A DNA stretch of 64,000 nucleotides from Bactericera cockerelli (Eukaryota > Arthropoda > Insecta > Hemiptera > Triozidae): assembly GCA_024516035.1 (NCBI GenBank), contig CM044957.1:20092676-20156675 (forward strand). Direction: 5' to 3'. Within the stretch, counting starts at the first letter, position 1. The number at the start of each line of letters is the position of its first letter. The translations under genes were made by a program, and so were the position numbers. This document shows positions 32,500-44,639 of this stretch, piece after piece. The notes beneath the pieces were generated by a model. It was given only the letters and a program-made list of their open reading frames with translations, did no database searches and was not told the origin of the DNA.

Positions 32500-34378
32500 C
32501 ATGAAAGAGACTCTCCTGTCATACATTTGGCCGTACACTTTGAAAATGGACAAAGGGTAGTTTTTGATGCGCAAGCAATGTGAACATTATTACCAACAGA
32601 ACTTATTTGGCAGAAATTTCATACAACACGTTTCAAATGAGGTCTTTCGTCTCTGAAAAAGTGCCATTACTCAATAGTGAACAGAGATACGTGTATGAAA
32701 CTGTACTTCAGAGCGTCACTTCATCTCTTGATTCTGTAGGTAATAATTTGTTCTTCCTAGATGCTCCAGGTGGAACTGGAAAAACATTCTTAATAAACCT
32801 TTTGTTAGCTACAATACGCAAAAATGGAAATATTGCCATTGCTGTTGCATCGTCCGGTATTGCCGCCACACTGATAGAAGGAGGCCGCACTGCTCATTCT
32901 GCTTTGAAATTGCCGCTCAATTTAAATTCAGTAGATACACCAAGCTGTATTATTGGAAAGCAAAGTGATATGGCCAAAGTCCTCAGGGATTTCAAGTTGA
33001 TCGTATATGATGAATGTACAATGACTCATAAAACTGGCTTAGAGACACTGGACCGTACTCTAATACAAGACATTCGTGGTGTTAAAAATCTTATGGGTGG
33101 TAAAACTGTGCTACTGTCTGGAGATTTTAGACAAACTTTACCCGTTGTTCCACGTGGAACAAGAGCTGACGAAGTGAAGGCATGTTTAAAATCATCCATT
33201 TTGTGGCCACAGATAACTGTTCTTTCTTTAAAGTTGAATATGCGTGTACACCTTCACGTTGATCAAAATGCAGAAGTTTTTTTGAAGCTTTTGCTTCGGA
33301 TAGGTGATGGACAGTTACCTGAACAAAATGAAAAAATTGTATTTCCTACCGAACACTGTCAGTTATTAGTCGATTACAACACCTTCCTAGACACTATCTA
33401 CCCCAATCTAGATGAACCAAGTGTTGTTGTCCCTGTGTGGCTAAAGAATAAGGACCATGCTAACACCAAAGAATGATAATGCTCTGGAAATTAATAATGA
33501 CTTATTAAAAAGAATGCCTTCTGAACTATCAACTTACGAATCCGTAGACACTGTTGTGGAAGAGGAAGAAGCCATCCATTACCCAACCGAATTTCTTAAT
33601 ACACTAAATCCTCCTAGCTTGCCACCCCATCGGCTATGCCTTAAGGTTGGAGCACCAATAATACTAAGAAATCTGAGACCCCCGAAATGGTGTAACGGCA
33701 CGCGGCTTCAAATTACATCCTTAAAAAAAAACATTATCGAAGCAGTTATATTCACAGGGGCTGGTGCAGGTGAAACGGTATATGTACACAGGATTATTTT
33801 TGTCGGCGCGGGGGTTCGAACCCGGGACCTTCCGCATCGTAAGCGAGTGCTTAACCACTGAGCTAATTGTGTGCTCATTTAATCTGTTCATTAGCAACTA
33901 TGCACTTGGGTTCTTTTTTTTTAATGGAAGGCAGGAAAAATTCTTTCAAAGACACCCAGATCCTGCCTGGGGTGTGGGATTTCCACCCACTAAAAACCCA
34001 CCTTCTCTAAAAGCTAACCGCACTTGGAACCGAAAAATATCATTACTTCAAGTGCGGCGCTGTAGGGCACCTACTGATTTCGTTGTAGTACCCTCCCATC
34101 TCTCTCTTGGGTTCTAATGTGATTTCCAACTACCACTTTAATTTCAAAAGAGTTCAATTCCCCAGTAAACTATGTTTTGTCATGACGATAAATAAGGCAC
34201 AGGGGCAAACTCTTGAGCTAGCTGGAATTGACCTTAGAACGATTGCTTCTCTCACGGTCAGCTCTATGTTGCTTTTTCAAGAGTAAGGTCTGCCAAGTCC
34301 CTCATTGTGTTACAGCCAGATGGTATAAGTGCTTCAAATAACCATAAAACTTATGCAGCGGCGGTGGCCATGCCTTAA
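32500..34378 (+). pseudogene. Helitron PIF1-type helicase remnant
   Basis: A first scrap, HLAVHFENGQRVVF in frame from about 32500, is a typical Helitron helicase segment and ends at a stop; the following coding part is deleted. The main frame (32580-33476) has LNSEQRYVYE, Walker A GGTGKT at 32769-32786, SSGIAA, Walker B VYDE near 33006 and GDFRQTLPVV. A frameshift near 33455 moves coding to LTPKNDNALEINNDLL, ending at GETVYVHRI near 33792. After a roughly 320-bp insertion it resumes as HFNFKRVQFPSKLCF with the motif TINKAQGQT; a second frameshift near 34240 precedes SHGQLYVAFSRVRSAKSL, and a stop lies at 34376. The intact enzyme would unwind DNA during rolling-circle transposition. This copy cannot make a working protein. 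Confidence 0.88.
33793..34115 (-). mobile_element. Insertion in the helicase, including a SINE family B head
   Basis: On the minus strand a tRNA-like head reads AATTAGCTCAGTGGTTAAGC, then GGTTCGAACCCCCGCGCCGACAAAAA. Its short A-tail faces the helicase at about 33797. The remaining 230 bp, up to about 34115, contain ACTTGAAGTAATGATATTTT and an AAGTGCGGTT-type block of unknown origin. The helicase frame continues directly on both sides, which defines the limits. No clear target-site duplication was found. Confidence 0.65.
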
Positions 34379-34408
34379 GTAAAATGTGGCCATGCCTTGG
34401 CCACGCGA

Positions 34409-34428
34409 AGCGGGCGTAGCCCGCTAGT
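34409..34428 (+). repeat. Helitron 3' terminal hairpin and CTAG end
   Basis: A perfect 7-bp stem with loop GTA; the right stem overlaps CTAG (34424-34427), followed by the host T. In most Helitrons the hairpin lies some bases before CTRR, so the overlap is a family detail. Confidence 0.88.
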
Positions 34429-37400
34429 TTATAAATAAAATCGGAGATTGAAGAAGCAAACTAACTTTACGAGCCAAGACAATCCAAGTTCCAAGTTTTA
34501 AAAGAGGTCTTATAAAATTGAAAATAAACAAATTCACACGAGACTCGAACATTTGTCTTTGAAACAGAGATGCCATCTTCATGACAGGTGTTGAAGATCG
34601 AAGAAAATTTACTGCTAAGTGAGAAACGAAATTCAGTCGCAGACATCACGAAACAAATAATTACAACAACTGAGCAACATCAGAAACATCATCATATTGT
34701 TCAATGGTACGCAAGTTGCTTCTTGGCAGGATGCCTTACATGATCTCAGGTGTCTACTCTTGGGTTACTGAGAAGCCTCTGTCACGCACATGAGACAATC
34801 TGATATTGTTTCACATTCAGGACGGTCTCATTTACTTAGCTCAGAAAAGCTGTTCATTTGACTCATTTTTATTGTGCTCAAGTTTTCTTGGAAGCTTTTT
34901 CTCATTTGTGATGATAAGTAAAATACATTATGTTAGCAAACATACCTGTATCATTATATCTGTTCATGAAGTTCAACTTAATCAACCACACGATGCATTC
35001 TTCATAAAGACCAAAAGAGACCAAAAGAGACCAAACTTGATTTGATATCTTCATCAACAGTTGATTACAACAAACAAAAGTGATCGATCTTGAATTGCTG
35101 TTGAAGAATTTTCAACCATTTCTCAGAACCAAACATGTAGTAATCAGAGGGCCGCAGAAACAGACAAAGCAACACCTAGGCGTTTTCTGAGATCCATAAC
35201 CGGTCGAATAACATTCTACATTGCTGAATATCAGCAATATTCTTAGAATTGCAAGAAAATTGATCTTGGAGGAACAATCTTTATAAATTATGAAAACAAA
35301 ATTTAAAATTTTGTCCTAATATATTTTCAGTAAGACCTATCTATACCAATATGTTGAATAAATGGGCAAACGAAACAACATAAAATTTAACCTTATGTTC
35401 CTTATGGAATTCGTAACAAAATACCATAATTATACCAGGAACAGTGAAAGACTGAAAGGTGCTAATGAAAGTAAAGCGGGAGGCAGGGTTACTGAATAAC
35501 TGATATCTGGATGTCAGTATCTATCCTGGATGTCTGGTATTTGAATATTAGTAAAAAGGCAGGTAGATAGAAACTGGAATGTGGAAGGAAAAAGACGAGA
35601 GAAAAAAGGAGCACATCAGGATAGGAGAGAAAATACCCAAAGACAACCAAGACTAAGAAGAGAAGGAATTTGAACAGTGATAATGTTGAGCTAGGAGCAA
35701 CAGTCTTAAGTCAGTGACAAATTGACCAAGAATGAGTAGATATCCAATTAAAAAGTGTGAAATTTATGAGCTTGTATTTTTTCTTCTTGTTAAAAATTTA
35801 CTTTTTTTAATACAAGCTAGATATTTCTTTACATAGCTCCTTAAAGTTTTGTTACAATACTCGCCTTTGTACAGCTTGATATATCTCAATCTTGATAGCA
35901 TGGAATACCTAATGCAGCTGAGAAATGCAATGAGCAAGTTGTACAAAAAATACTGTTTCTCTCTCACTTCACTATAAGTTGAATCCACGATCTAAAACTT
36001 TTTTTTTAACGATAGTGTGCATTTCTGTGGCCATACTTTTATTTTTGTAAGTACATTGACGAGTGACGGTGTTTCTGAATATGAAGTTGACACTGACTAA
36101 TGAATTGTGAGTAATTTTATATGCGACACAGTAGGGGTAGTCTTTTTCGATATTCAAACATTATATAAATTAAAACTGATAATTTCTAAAAGAAGAAATT
36201 GTCAGACTATAACAAGTTAACCACTTCAGGGATACAAGTAAACCCCCTGTCCTGTAGTGACAAAATGACTCATCATTGATGTATAATAGTATATGTCTCG
36301 TCTTGAGCCCAGATCACTAAAAATCTTACTCGTAATGATTCAGTGACATTGACATCTCAAATGTTGGCCTAGCACATGCCAACATTTACAACCACGTTCC
36401 TGTGGAATTGCCAAGTTGCACGGCCAAATCACATTCAACGTGGACATGGCATAGTATAACGTCTTTTAATATCTCGCCTACAATGTTACAAAAGCAGTAA
36501 TAGACGAGAGTAGTTTGACTAGGGAAAAATTCAGGTCGAACAATGAGTAGAGACACACAGACACAATACACACAGCCGCAGAATTATTATCCACACACTT
36601 CCTGTTTTTCCATGTGACTCCATTTCAATACGGACTAAATTCTTTTTTTACTTTTTGTGTAGATAACATTTTCAAGATATTTTTGGTTTGATAAAAAAAG
36701 CCAATAGTATTGCGATTTATACTGATTAAGAAACATGTGGAAAACAGTTCAAGAATCCACGCGAAGGAATAATAAAAATCAAATTTTCTTTAACACAGTG
36801 GCATGGAGTTAAATGGAATATCAGTTAGAGGGCGGATAATTCTGCCGATTAGTGTATGTATGAGTATTACAAAAAAGGTTAAGAATATTGTATGTTTAAC
36901 CAAGTGTACAAGGTGAAGCAAATCTGGGATTATGTTAAAGGTGCAACCACCTCAAACGAGCAATCTGCACGTCTTCTTGTTTGTAATGGTAACGTGCCTC
37001 ATCCCATCGATGTGCAATAACTATTACAGGTTTTCTTTTTACATGGATGATTAAGATTAATGGATAAGCTGTTTGTCAAAGCGAATAGTCGTCATTAGTT
37101 ATACTAACACCACTATTATCGTGACATGAAGCTCGGCCAATCTAAGCTTCCCATACCAGATCTAGACAAGCAATTCACTTTTATTCACGTCACAACAGCT
37201 CACAGATTGTCAAGTCAAGTTGAGATATATGCAAAGTGTCGAACATAACTTATAACTCCGATCAATGTTGTAATAGATACGATGTATGTCAAATATCGGA
37301 TCATAGATATCTATTCTAGAACTGGGGACATTTTCTGACGTATCTGTTAGCTGGACAGACTGTGTTGCTTGTATTTCGCTATTGAACTATGCAACAGTGC

Positions 37401-37728
37401 CAAAAGATTTGTATCATTGTACCTACGTAAAGTTTGGACCAAGTGGAACACAATCTAAGACCTTAGATGTTGAACGCTTCATTCATAGCTTCATACTGAA
37501 ACGTAAGTTTTTCAATACTTTTAGATTTTCTCAAAGAGAAATTTTAATAGAAAAAATAAAATTTATTATCTACATAAAATCATGTTTATCTCAAAATGGT
37601 TAACATCATCATAGGGTGGCGTCATCGTGAACGATGGTAGCCAGACAGTGGAGGAATGACTCAGCACTTCTACCACTGTCTTTACAAGGAGGCCAAAAAT
37701 TGACAAGGGCCCCCAGAACCAAGCCAAT
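34428..37728. other. Anonymous sequence
   Basis: AT-rich, no supported gene or repeat. Small items are a triple AGACCAAAAG near 35007-35036 and a 9-bp inverted pair AATGTTGGC/GCCAACATT near 36360-36390. Confidence 0.4.
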
Positions 37729-37802
37729 GCTGGTCTACTCCCTGTTTATAGTCCCCCAGCCAGACTGCTAGTCTCCTCCCTGTTTATAGTCCCCCAGCCT
37801 GT
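37729..37802. repeat. 38-bp tandem duplication
   Basis: Two units of GCTGGTCTACTCCCTGTTTA / GCTAGTCTCCTCCCTGTTTA, each followed by TAGTCCCCCAGCC. The spacing is 38 bases with few mismatches. Confidence 0.8.
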
Positions 37803-38410
37803 GTTATAAGGAGTTATAAAAATAATATTATGCAACTATGGAGTCTAAAATTTAAAGCATTACTGAATATTTTAAATTGATGATCATAGCTATACCTACT
37901 CTTTCTTCTGCGTATACTCCTTATCCCGCTAAGGCTGGATCGTCGTTACATGTCAATCTTCTCCATGTTAATTGGTCTTGTGTAACTCATATCTTATTCT
38001 CCACAAAATCTATTCGAATTCTATTCTATTTTGTTTCACAAATTTTCTCCTGTGGGAAAATCTCTCCACATAGATTTACCTACAATGATTAATATACTTT
38101 CCAAAACATAAAGCAATCACATATTCATATGTATAGTGAAGAAACTGACCAAACAGTATCTATACCTCATTCAGAAAAAAAACAGCCAAAAGTCCTATAA
38201 ATAATTAATACATTATGAGGGCCAGGACGAGCTAGGACTATCTGGACAATGCTCCGAAACTACTTCTATTAAGGTTAGAAACCATCACACCCCCCTCGGC
38301 ATAGCTTTTGCCGCTACAAGAACAACATCAACATAGAGACCATTTTATAAGTTGGTAGTCTCCAATAAGAATACGAAAATGACCGTGATTTCTTTTCAGA
38401 GCTATAATTC

Positions 38411-38450
38411 CTGCAGTTGAAAGCGACGTTAAACCAACAAGAAAAAAAAA
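38411..38450 (+). mobile_element. 5S/Y SINE 3' fragment
   Basis: GCAGTTGAAAGCGACGTTAA followed by ACC and an A-run equals the extreme 3' end of the 59721 copy. Everything 5' of it is missing, so it is a strongly 5'-truncated SINE. Confidence 0.65.
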
Positions 38451-39271
38451 GGAAAATATCAATAGATGAATAATTTAATTCTATCCACAAGGTTCAAAAC
38501 AATGGATATGCAATTATACACTTTACTTGATTGTACCAAAGTGATAAAGAAAACAACGCAGATCATATAGCTACGATTATCTATCTATATTGGATGATAT
38601 CAAAAAATAATTCCAATCCATGATGAACATAAAATGTTCTCCAATCATCCTAATATTGCAATAATGAACGAATAATTCGAACTCAATACCTGAAGGTGAT
38701 CTTGAGAATGCTTATAGGTATTACCTCAAACAAAAAGCAAACAAATCGGACCCAAATAAAACCCCGTTTATTGTATCTACATCTACTGTTTGAAAACAAA
38801 CAAGCTTCCAAAAGTTAAAATTTTATAGAAGTCAAATATATAGGAGATTTCACCTTCAAAAATCATGAATACAAAACGAGCAACACATATTCATATTATA
38901 TGCCACAATGCCGGAGGCACTCCATTGTAGGTAGCACAATATTAGGAGAGCTCAGAGATTAGCTCAGTGTTAATCACCTCTACAGAACTAAATGGCATGG
39001 GCATGGCAGACGATAACAAGAACAACTACTATGAAAACAACAGTAAGAACCAAATACACAGGGCAAAGGTGATCAGGTTAGGTTTCCGCTACACAACATA
39101 ATATACCTTGTAGGTCCTCATCATATAATCTAATTGAGTAAATTTAATTAAAAATTAACAACAAAAAATCATGATTTTTTTACAAAATAGCCTGCTGTTT
39201 AAGGTTGGTTTATTGTGCAACCAAACAAAAATCAATTTCGTCGAACATTGGTTGGTGTTATACATATTTGG
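38451..39271. other. Anonymous sequence
   Basis: No supported feature. A tRNA-A-box-like GATTAGCTCAGTG at about 38952 lacks a B box. Confidence 0.35.
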
Positions 39272-39320
39272 ACAAATCCAAATACATGGGTATTTGTCAT
39301 ACATAGGTATTTGGATTTGT
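39272..39320. repeat. 14-bp perfect inverted repeat next to a SINE
   Basis: ACAAATCCAAATAC (39272-39285) is complementary to GTATTTGGATTTGT (39307-39320) across a 21-base loop. The SINE D head starts within a few bases of the right stem. Confidence 0.75.
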
Positions 39321-39324
39321 AGTT

Positions 39325-39490
39325 ACAGTGGCCGAGTCAGTTAGCGCTATAGGCATAGCACTCATGGTGACCTGTGTGCGATCACCAGGTGGGCAGGATT
39401 TTTTATGCTCTGTACTTCGATGTTCAGATCCACTCATACCTCGTGAGGAAAAGTGCGTAGCAGCTTTAATGTGAGCAGCAACCAGTGGCG
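39325..39490 (+). mobile_element. SINE family D, second copy
   Basis: Head CAGTGGCCGAGTCAGTTAGC with a decayed B box (GTGCGATCACC), then ATTTTTTATGCTCTGTACTT, CGATGTTCAG and CTCGTGAGGAAAAG. The tail aligns with 20283-20320. Confidence 0.65.
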
Positions 39491-41994
39491 GAATTATATA
39501 CAAAAGAAACAAAATATTGTAAATTAAAGCACGTGGTGAAGTCCTATGATTCTGCGCTAACCTCTAAAATTGTGCCATAACAACACAAAGGAAAAACCTC
39601 ATTATTATTATTAATATTATTATTTGGCTAAGTCAACTCTAACAATAACAACTAACAGTAGAATTGTGGAGGTTTATATTGTGATTGGTTGTTACATAAA
39701 TATTAATGAACAGTCGGAGGATACTACAAAGGAAGACAAAAACACCAGCTACTACTAAGTTGCCGTGGTGGCTGTGAAATATCACGATTAGATCACAAAT
39801 AAGGTATCCCGATGGTTTAGCAGGAGATTAGGTTGCATTACTCATCAATAGGGTCCTGGGGGTCCATGTCGTGCTCGTTGTAACCCATAAGGTTATCGAG
39901 AGGTTAAAATGTTAAGTACTTTCGTAATGGTTGGAAGGAAGATACAGATAACACGACTACCCATCCTGAAATCATCACTACTTAACTTGGCTACTAATCA
40001 AGTCTTGAAGTCCATAAGTAAAAATTAAAGATACCTTGATTATCTTGAGACGAGGAGTTTGTCTATGTGAACAGTTGGGGGATTTCTTCCCAGAGTTCAA
40101 AAGTTTTGTATCCTTCGCGGAGTGTATTGTGGTATTCTTTCATTTGGAAATGACATCTTTAGAGGAACACAAAATATGAATCTGTTTCTACATAGATTCT
40201 AAAAGAGACATACTAGGCATTCTTTAAACTGGGAAATCCATAAATCGTCAGCAGTGACTGTGAAGTTATCCATTGTCCACATATTATGATTGATTAGAGC
40301 ATATTTATGGTGACATTGTTGGTTCACATTTACTTTAGCTGTTATCCCTTGTGCGACATACGACGACATACATGAACTCAATCTATAAAACCAAGTTTAG
40401 AATAGATGGACGTACTAACGTATATTAATGCATACCTTATTGTTGAACTTTTGTGTATTGTATAACCAGATAGATAGATACCCATTCATATTTAGTATTT
40501 TCCATACTAAGGTAGATATGTAAGATGACTAATTAGTTGTCATGAGGGACAAAAAAAATCCTATTTTTTCTCCTGTTGTTAAAATTATAGTAGCTAGTTA
40601 CAGATTGGTTACTCGATGATATGTATGAATTATGATCAAAATTGAATCACTAGAATAGATCTCAAAATCGATTAATTTTAGTCATAGCATCAATCTTAAC
40701 TCTTCAAAATTTCTTTACCACAAAACATTACTTCTTTAAGTTTTAATACGTTCATTTGAATTTCTCGTATCATCCTGAAATAGATTGGTACTTGAAAATA
40801 CACACTTTTGATCCTGAAGAATCCAACATCATGGACATTTTGTGATTGAAGAGTTTAAAATTAGGAGAAAGTGCAATCTCCAAAATAATTTTAAACGATT
40901 TCTTCTGAATTCTGAGAAGTCAAAGGGCAATCTAGTTAGAGATTAGAGATGGACCCTAGTTGCTGATAAAAGCAAGGTTGTCTGCAGAGATTGGTCGTAT
41001 GAATATGTATAGTCCACAATAAAGCAGACTTCCATGACGGTTAAGCTAGAATGATATAGGTGGCACATGGGATCCGAGTGATGTGAATTTACACGCCATC
41101 GAAATAGAAAGGAAACATTAGTTCAACTGAAACTTAGTTTTGCACAAGAAAAACAAAGACAAACCAAAAAATTGACGAATATACATGATTTTTTTTTTTT
41201 TTTTTTTTTTTTACAAGGTTTATGATTCTGGGGTCTCCGATTTATTCATTCAAAATGACAAAAAAGTTCAAAGAAAACGATTCAAAAATTTAATAATATG
41301 TACCATGTACCTGAACCATCTTCTGTTAACCTTGATTTTTAATATGAGTGTTTCACTGCCTTTTTTATTTCGTGACCATGAAACAGGAGCTACTGGTAGA
41401 CGCTTGTGTTCTGTGTTGCAGCTTGTCCATCCCGGAGTATATGTTTCAGCTCAGATTGGCGAGAGTGATAAAATATTTATGTGCAATACATATTCGTACA
41501 AACCACAATTTTGAATACACTTTTTGACAGTTCTGCGTTATCTTACCAAGGAGATTGGTTTTCTATGTAGAGTAACTTATTTTACATATTTGCCTTTTTC
41601 AAATAGAATATTAATAGAAAAAATTTCATTTGTCAGATGGCCCGGTTCCTGTTAAAAATCAAAGATTCGAAAACTCCAACGGAAATATCATATTTCCACA
41701 AGAAAGCCCACAACATATTATTTGCATAATTTCCTCTGACTATAATTTTTTATATTTATCTGTAATTTTACCATTAATTCTTAAACCAATACATAGAACT
41801 CTGACGACACCGGTACAGTAAATTATTTCAATGTTTCTCCTTTGTGTTCGAAACCACAAATGAAGGCATGAAATATTCAGGAATTCAGACGAAAGGAAGA
41901 TGGTCCAGCTGGAATGAATACTGTGGCTCCTCAATTAGAATGATAGAGGACTTGATGGATGTATCTGTTTAACTTTTCATCCTCCTTTATCTTC
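39491..41994. other. Anonymous sequence
   Basis: A 24-base T-run lies at 41189-41212. The open stretch following it (to 41514) has no recognised domain and starts within the T-run. No repeat from elsewhere in the window is seen. Confidence 0.4.
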
Positions 41995-42240
41995 CACATT
42001 TTTAGTGAACTTTTTGCTTCCCTCTTTTTTCCTTATTCCTCTCTTTTATTCTTCTTTCCTATCGTCTATTCTCTATTGATCCAATTATCCTTTTTCTTCT
42101 CTTCTCTTATTTACTATATCTCTATTCTCTATTGATCATAGTCTTCCTTTCTTCTATCTCAGTTCTCTATTTACTTTATCTCTATTCTCATGATCCATAG
42201 TTACTTCCTTTTCTATTCAGTTCTCTTATTTACTTAAAGG
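41995..42240. repeat. Pyrimidine-rich degenerate tandem repeat
   Basis: A block of C and T with spaced units such as TATCTCTATTCTCTATTGAT and TTCTCT(T)ATTTACT recurring at roughly 60-base intervals. Three to four imperfect units. Confidence 0.6.
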
Positions 42241-43283
42241 TATAGAGTGGTAGAATCTGAGGACCGAATTATGAAACATGATTGGATTTAATCTAAGTGG
42301 ACACTCTCAACTTACTACATATAATAGTGCGCTGTGATTTGTTGAAATTCCCACAAGAGAGAGTGTTCAGGGATAGTGTCTACTTCTTAGTAGATTAAAG
42401 ATGCTTAAGCTTTTTTTCGGTTTGTATTTTTCCTGGTAACGCTCCGGCCAGGTCATATGTTTCACAAACTAAGCATTTTCTCTTCTTTAATAAAGTACGC
42501 ACAAAATATGAATTCTTTCACAAAACAAGGCGCATGTGTTGAATAAACTCAACAAAAACAGGTGTCTTTATTTTTTTTATAGGTAAGTAGGTTCCTAAAT
42601 AAAACAAGCTGATGACACAATACATTTGAGTAGCAGGTATATCAAACAGTTTTTTTTACAATAATTTACCTAATTAATTGGGGTGAACTATAAAACTATA
42701 ATCCTTTAGACTTTCATTTAACTCCTTGAAGTATAAAGACACGGGCAAAATCCGCCTACCACATTAAAGTCTTCAGATATAGGTACGAGTAGGCAGGTAG
42801 GTACACATTACACAAATTACGTAATATTTTATTTAATTTTATATACAATACATAGAAAACAGCAATTTGCATCATCTATTCTAACGGTTTCTCGTTAATG
42901 TTCCAAATTTTAAAACAATTTTGTTATTTCTAGCCAAACCTCGTATGTCGTAAAAATAAGCATCATTCTGCATCAAGGCATCCTAATATTATTATTAATT
43001 GGGTTATTGGTCTATAAAAAAAAATCCTGAAAGTTGCGTGTAGAGAGAGGGTTAGCTAGACGTTAACAGGTGCCTAATTAGAATTGATAGACCAAAATGA
43101 GCGCCACATGTGGATGTGCGTTAAATTTTGATACGGAATTTGGTTATTTTTTTACGACTAGTTATTGTTTTTATGTGTTGACTGTTTTTTTTTTTTTTTT
43201 TTTTTGGAATGGTAGTTAGTCTTATGCCTCATTAGTTTCGATATGCTGCTGACACACTATAATTGTATTTAGTTATTATAATT

Positions 43284-43798
43284 ATCCCCCAAAAAACACT
43301 ACGTGTAAAAATAGTCGTCAAGTGTTGGAATGATTAAAAAGAACTGATATCAAAAACGTCAATTTTCTATGTGTTGAAGGAATTATTTTTCACGTAATAA
43401 GTCTCTTGATAATTCAACCAAAATAATAGCCTCACAACGACAATAAACCTTTGAGCAAACTTCGATTTGGTAATTTGAGAATTTAACAAAAAAATAGCCA
43501 CACAACAAAACAATGCCCTTGTAAGAACAATGTTGCATAATTACAGAACCATTGTTCTTACAAGAGCATTGTTTTGTTGTGTGGCTATTTTTTGGTTAAA
43601 TTCTCAAATTACCAAATCGAAGTTTGCTCAAAGGTTTATTGTTGTTGTGAGGCTATTATTTTGGTTGAATTATCAAGAGACTTATTACGTGAAAAATAAT
43701 TCCTTCAACACATAGAAAATTGACGTTTTTGATATCAGTTCTTTTTAATCATTCCAACACTTGACGACTATTTTTACACGTAGTGTTTTTTGGGGGAT
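43284..43798. mobile_element. Palindromic foldback element, copy 2
   Basis: A 515-bp near-perfect palindrome with the same ends (ATCCCCCAAAAAACACTACG) and centre as 22312-22803. Here the extra ATCACTACTTTTTGATTTA lies only on the right side, as expected if this copy is inverted relative to copy 1. Both arms hold a 10-11 base longer segment (CACGTAATAAGTCTC and its complement) absent from both arms of copy 1. No coding capacity. Confidence 0.92.
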
Positions 43799-43971
43799 AT
43801 CACTACTTTTTGATTTAGATGAAATCCTCTGATAGATGAAATAAAAAGTAATCAACAGATAAAAGTAATCAACAGATAAAAGAAAAAAGACTTTTATTTT
43901 AAGGTTGTTGTGATACGCAGTAATATTATAAGACTATCATATAAAATGTTGGGTAATTTATATTGAACTAG

Positions 43972-44345
43972 TGCCGTTCTTGAGATACAGGGTCGGACGT
44001 CCTGCCTAATATCCATATATTTTGACGTATAACTCGTTAACCGTAAATTCCAGAAAAATGAAGTCTCTTGATAATAACTCCTTGTGGTAAAACCTTACGA
44101 ACAAGTTAAAACTTGATTTGTTTTTTCGATAAAATTTTTTTTTGTTCGTCCAGCTGGCTGACGAAACCGACCAGAAACTAACATCAAGAGTGTATGTCGA
44201 GTTATAACTTGTTCGACAGGTCTTGCCAAAAGGAGTTCTTATCGACAAATTTCATTTTTCTATAATTTACGGTTAACAAGTTATACGTCAAAATATATGG
44301 ATACGCAGGACGTCCGACCCTGTATCTCAAGAACGGCAAGTCGTA
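43972..44345. mobile_element. Third palindromic element, related to repeat X
   Basis: Left arm from TTCTTGAGATACAGGGTCGG through CCATATATTTTGACGTATAA and AACCGTAAATT is mirrored by the right arm ending GACCCTGTATCTCAAGAAC. Arms extend about 150 bp each with scattered mismatches and a centre near 44160. The right arm continues directly into repeat X (44290-44565), so it may have arisen by inverted duplication of the start of X. Confidence 0.8.
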
Positions 44346-44565
44346 ACTCACTGAAATTTGTTGTAATGAAATTCTCTCAATGACACCTTTAGACAATATT
44401 CCACAAGACACACCATTCTATTTAAGATTTTGAAGTTGGTCCATTTCCAGCCTGACTGGGGCTGTGTAGATATACGGGTTTTAGCGTTTTTTGATATTTT
44501 GAGTCGTTTTCGAGAAACCCAGGCTTGAGCGAGACTTCATGGATGCCCTGTATTTGTAGGTAGTT
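44290..44565 (+). repeat. Dispersed repeat X, copy 2
   Basis: ACGCAGGACGTCCGACCCTG to TGGATGCCCTGTATTT, matching 21305-21615 apart from an internal deletion after CCAGCCTGACTGGG. Overlaps the right arm of the adjacent palindrome. Confidence 0.65.
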
Positions 44566-44639
44566 ATTTGTAAATTTTGAATGAGATCTACTTAATTTAC
44601 GATTCAAAATACAAAAGTATTGATCCACATAAATGCTTT

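Larger units (their letters stand above)
31593..34427 (+). mobile_element. Degenerate Helitron with both termini
   Basis: The 5' end is TCTATATATATAAAA after an A; the 3' end is a 7-bp hairpin (AGCGGGC-GTA-GCCCGCT) merging into CTAG, followed by T. This is the TC...CTRR layout of Helitrons inserted between A and T. Length about 2.8 kb. Six subterminal tandem units follow the 5' end, then remains of the PIF1-type helicase. No Rep (HUH) endonuclease part is left, so the element cannot move by itself. A SINE-containing insertion splits the helicase at about 33793-34115. Confidence 0.9.

Noticed and set aside
41185..41514. 109-codon open frame after a T-run
   Set aside because: The start lies in the T-run (Phe-coded) and the rest shows no domain.
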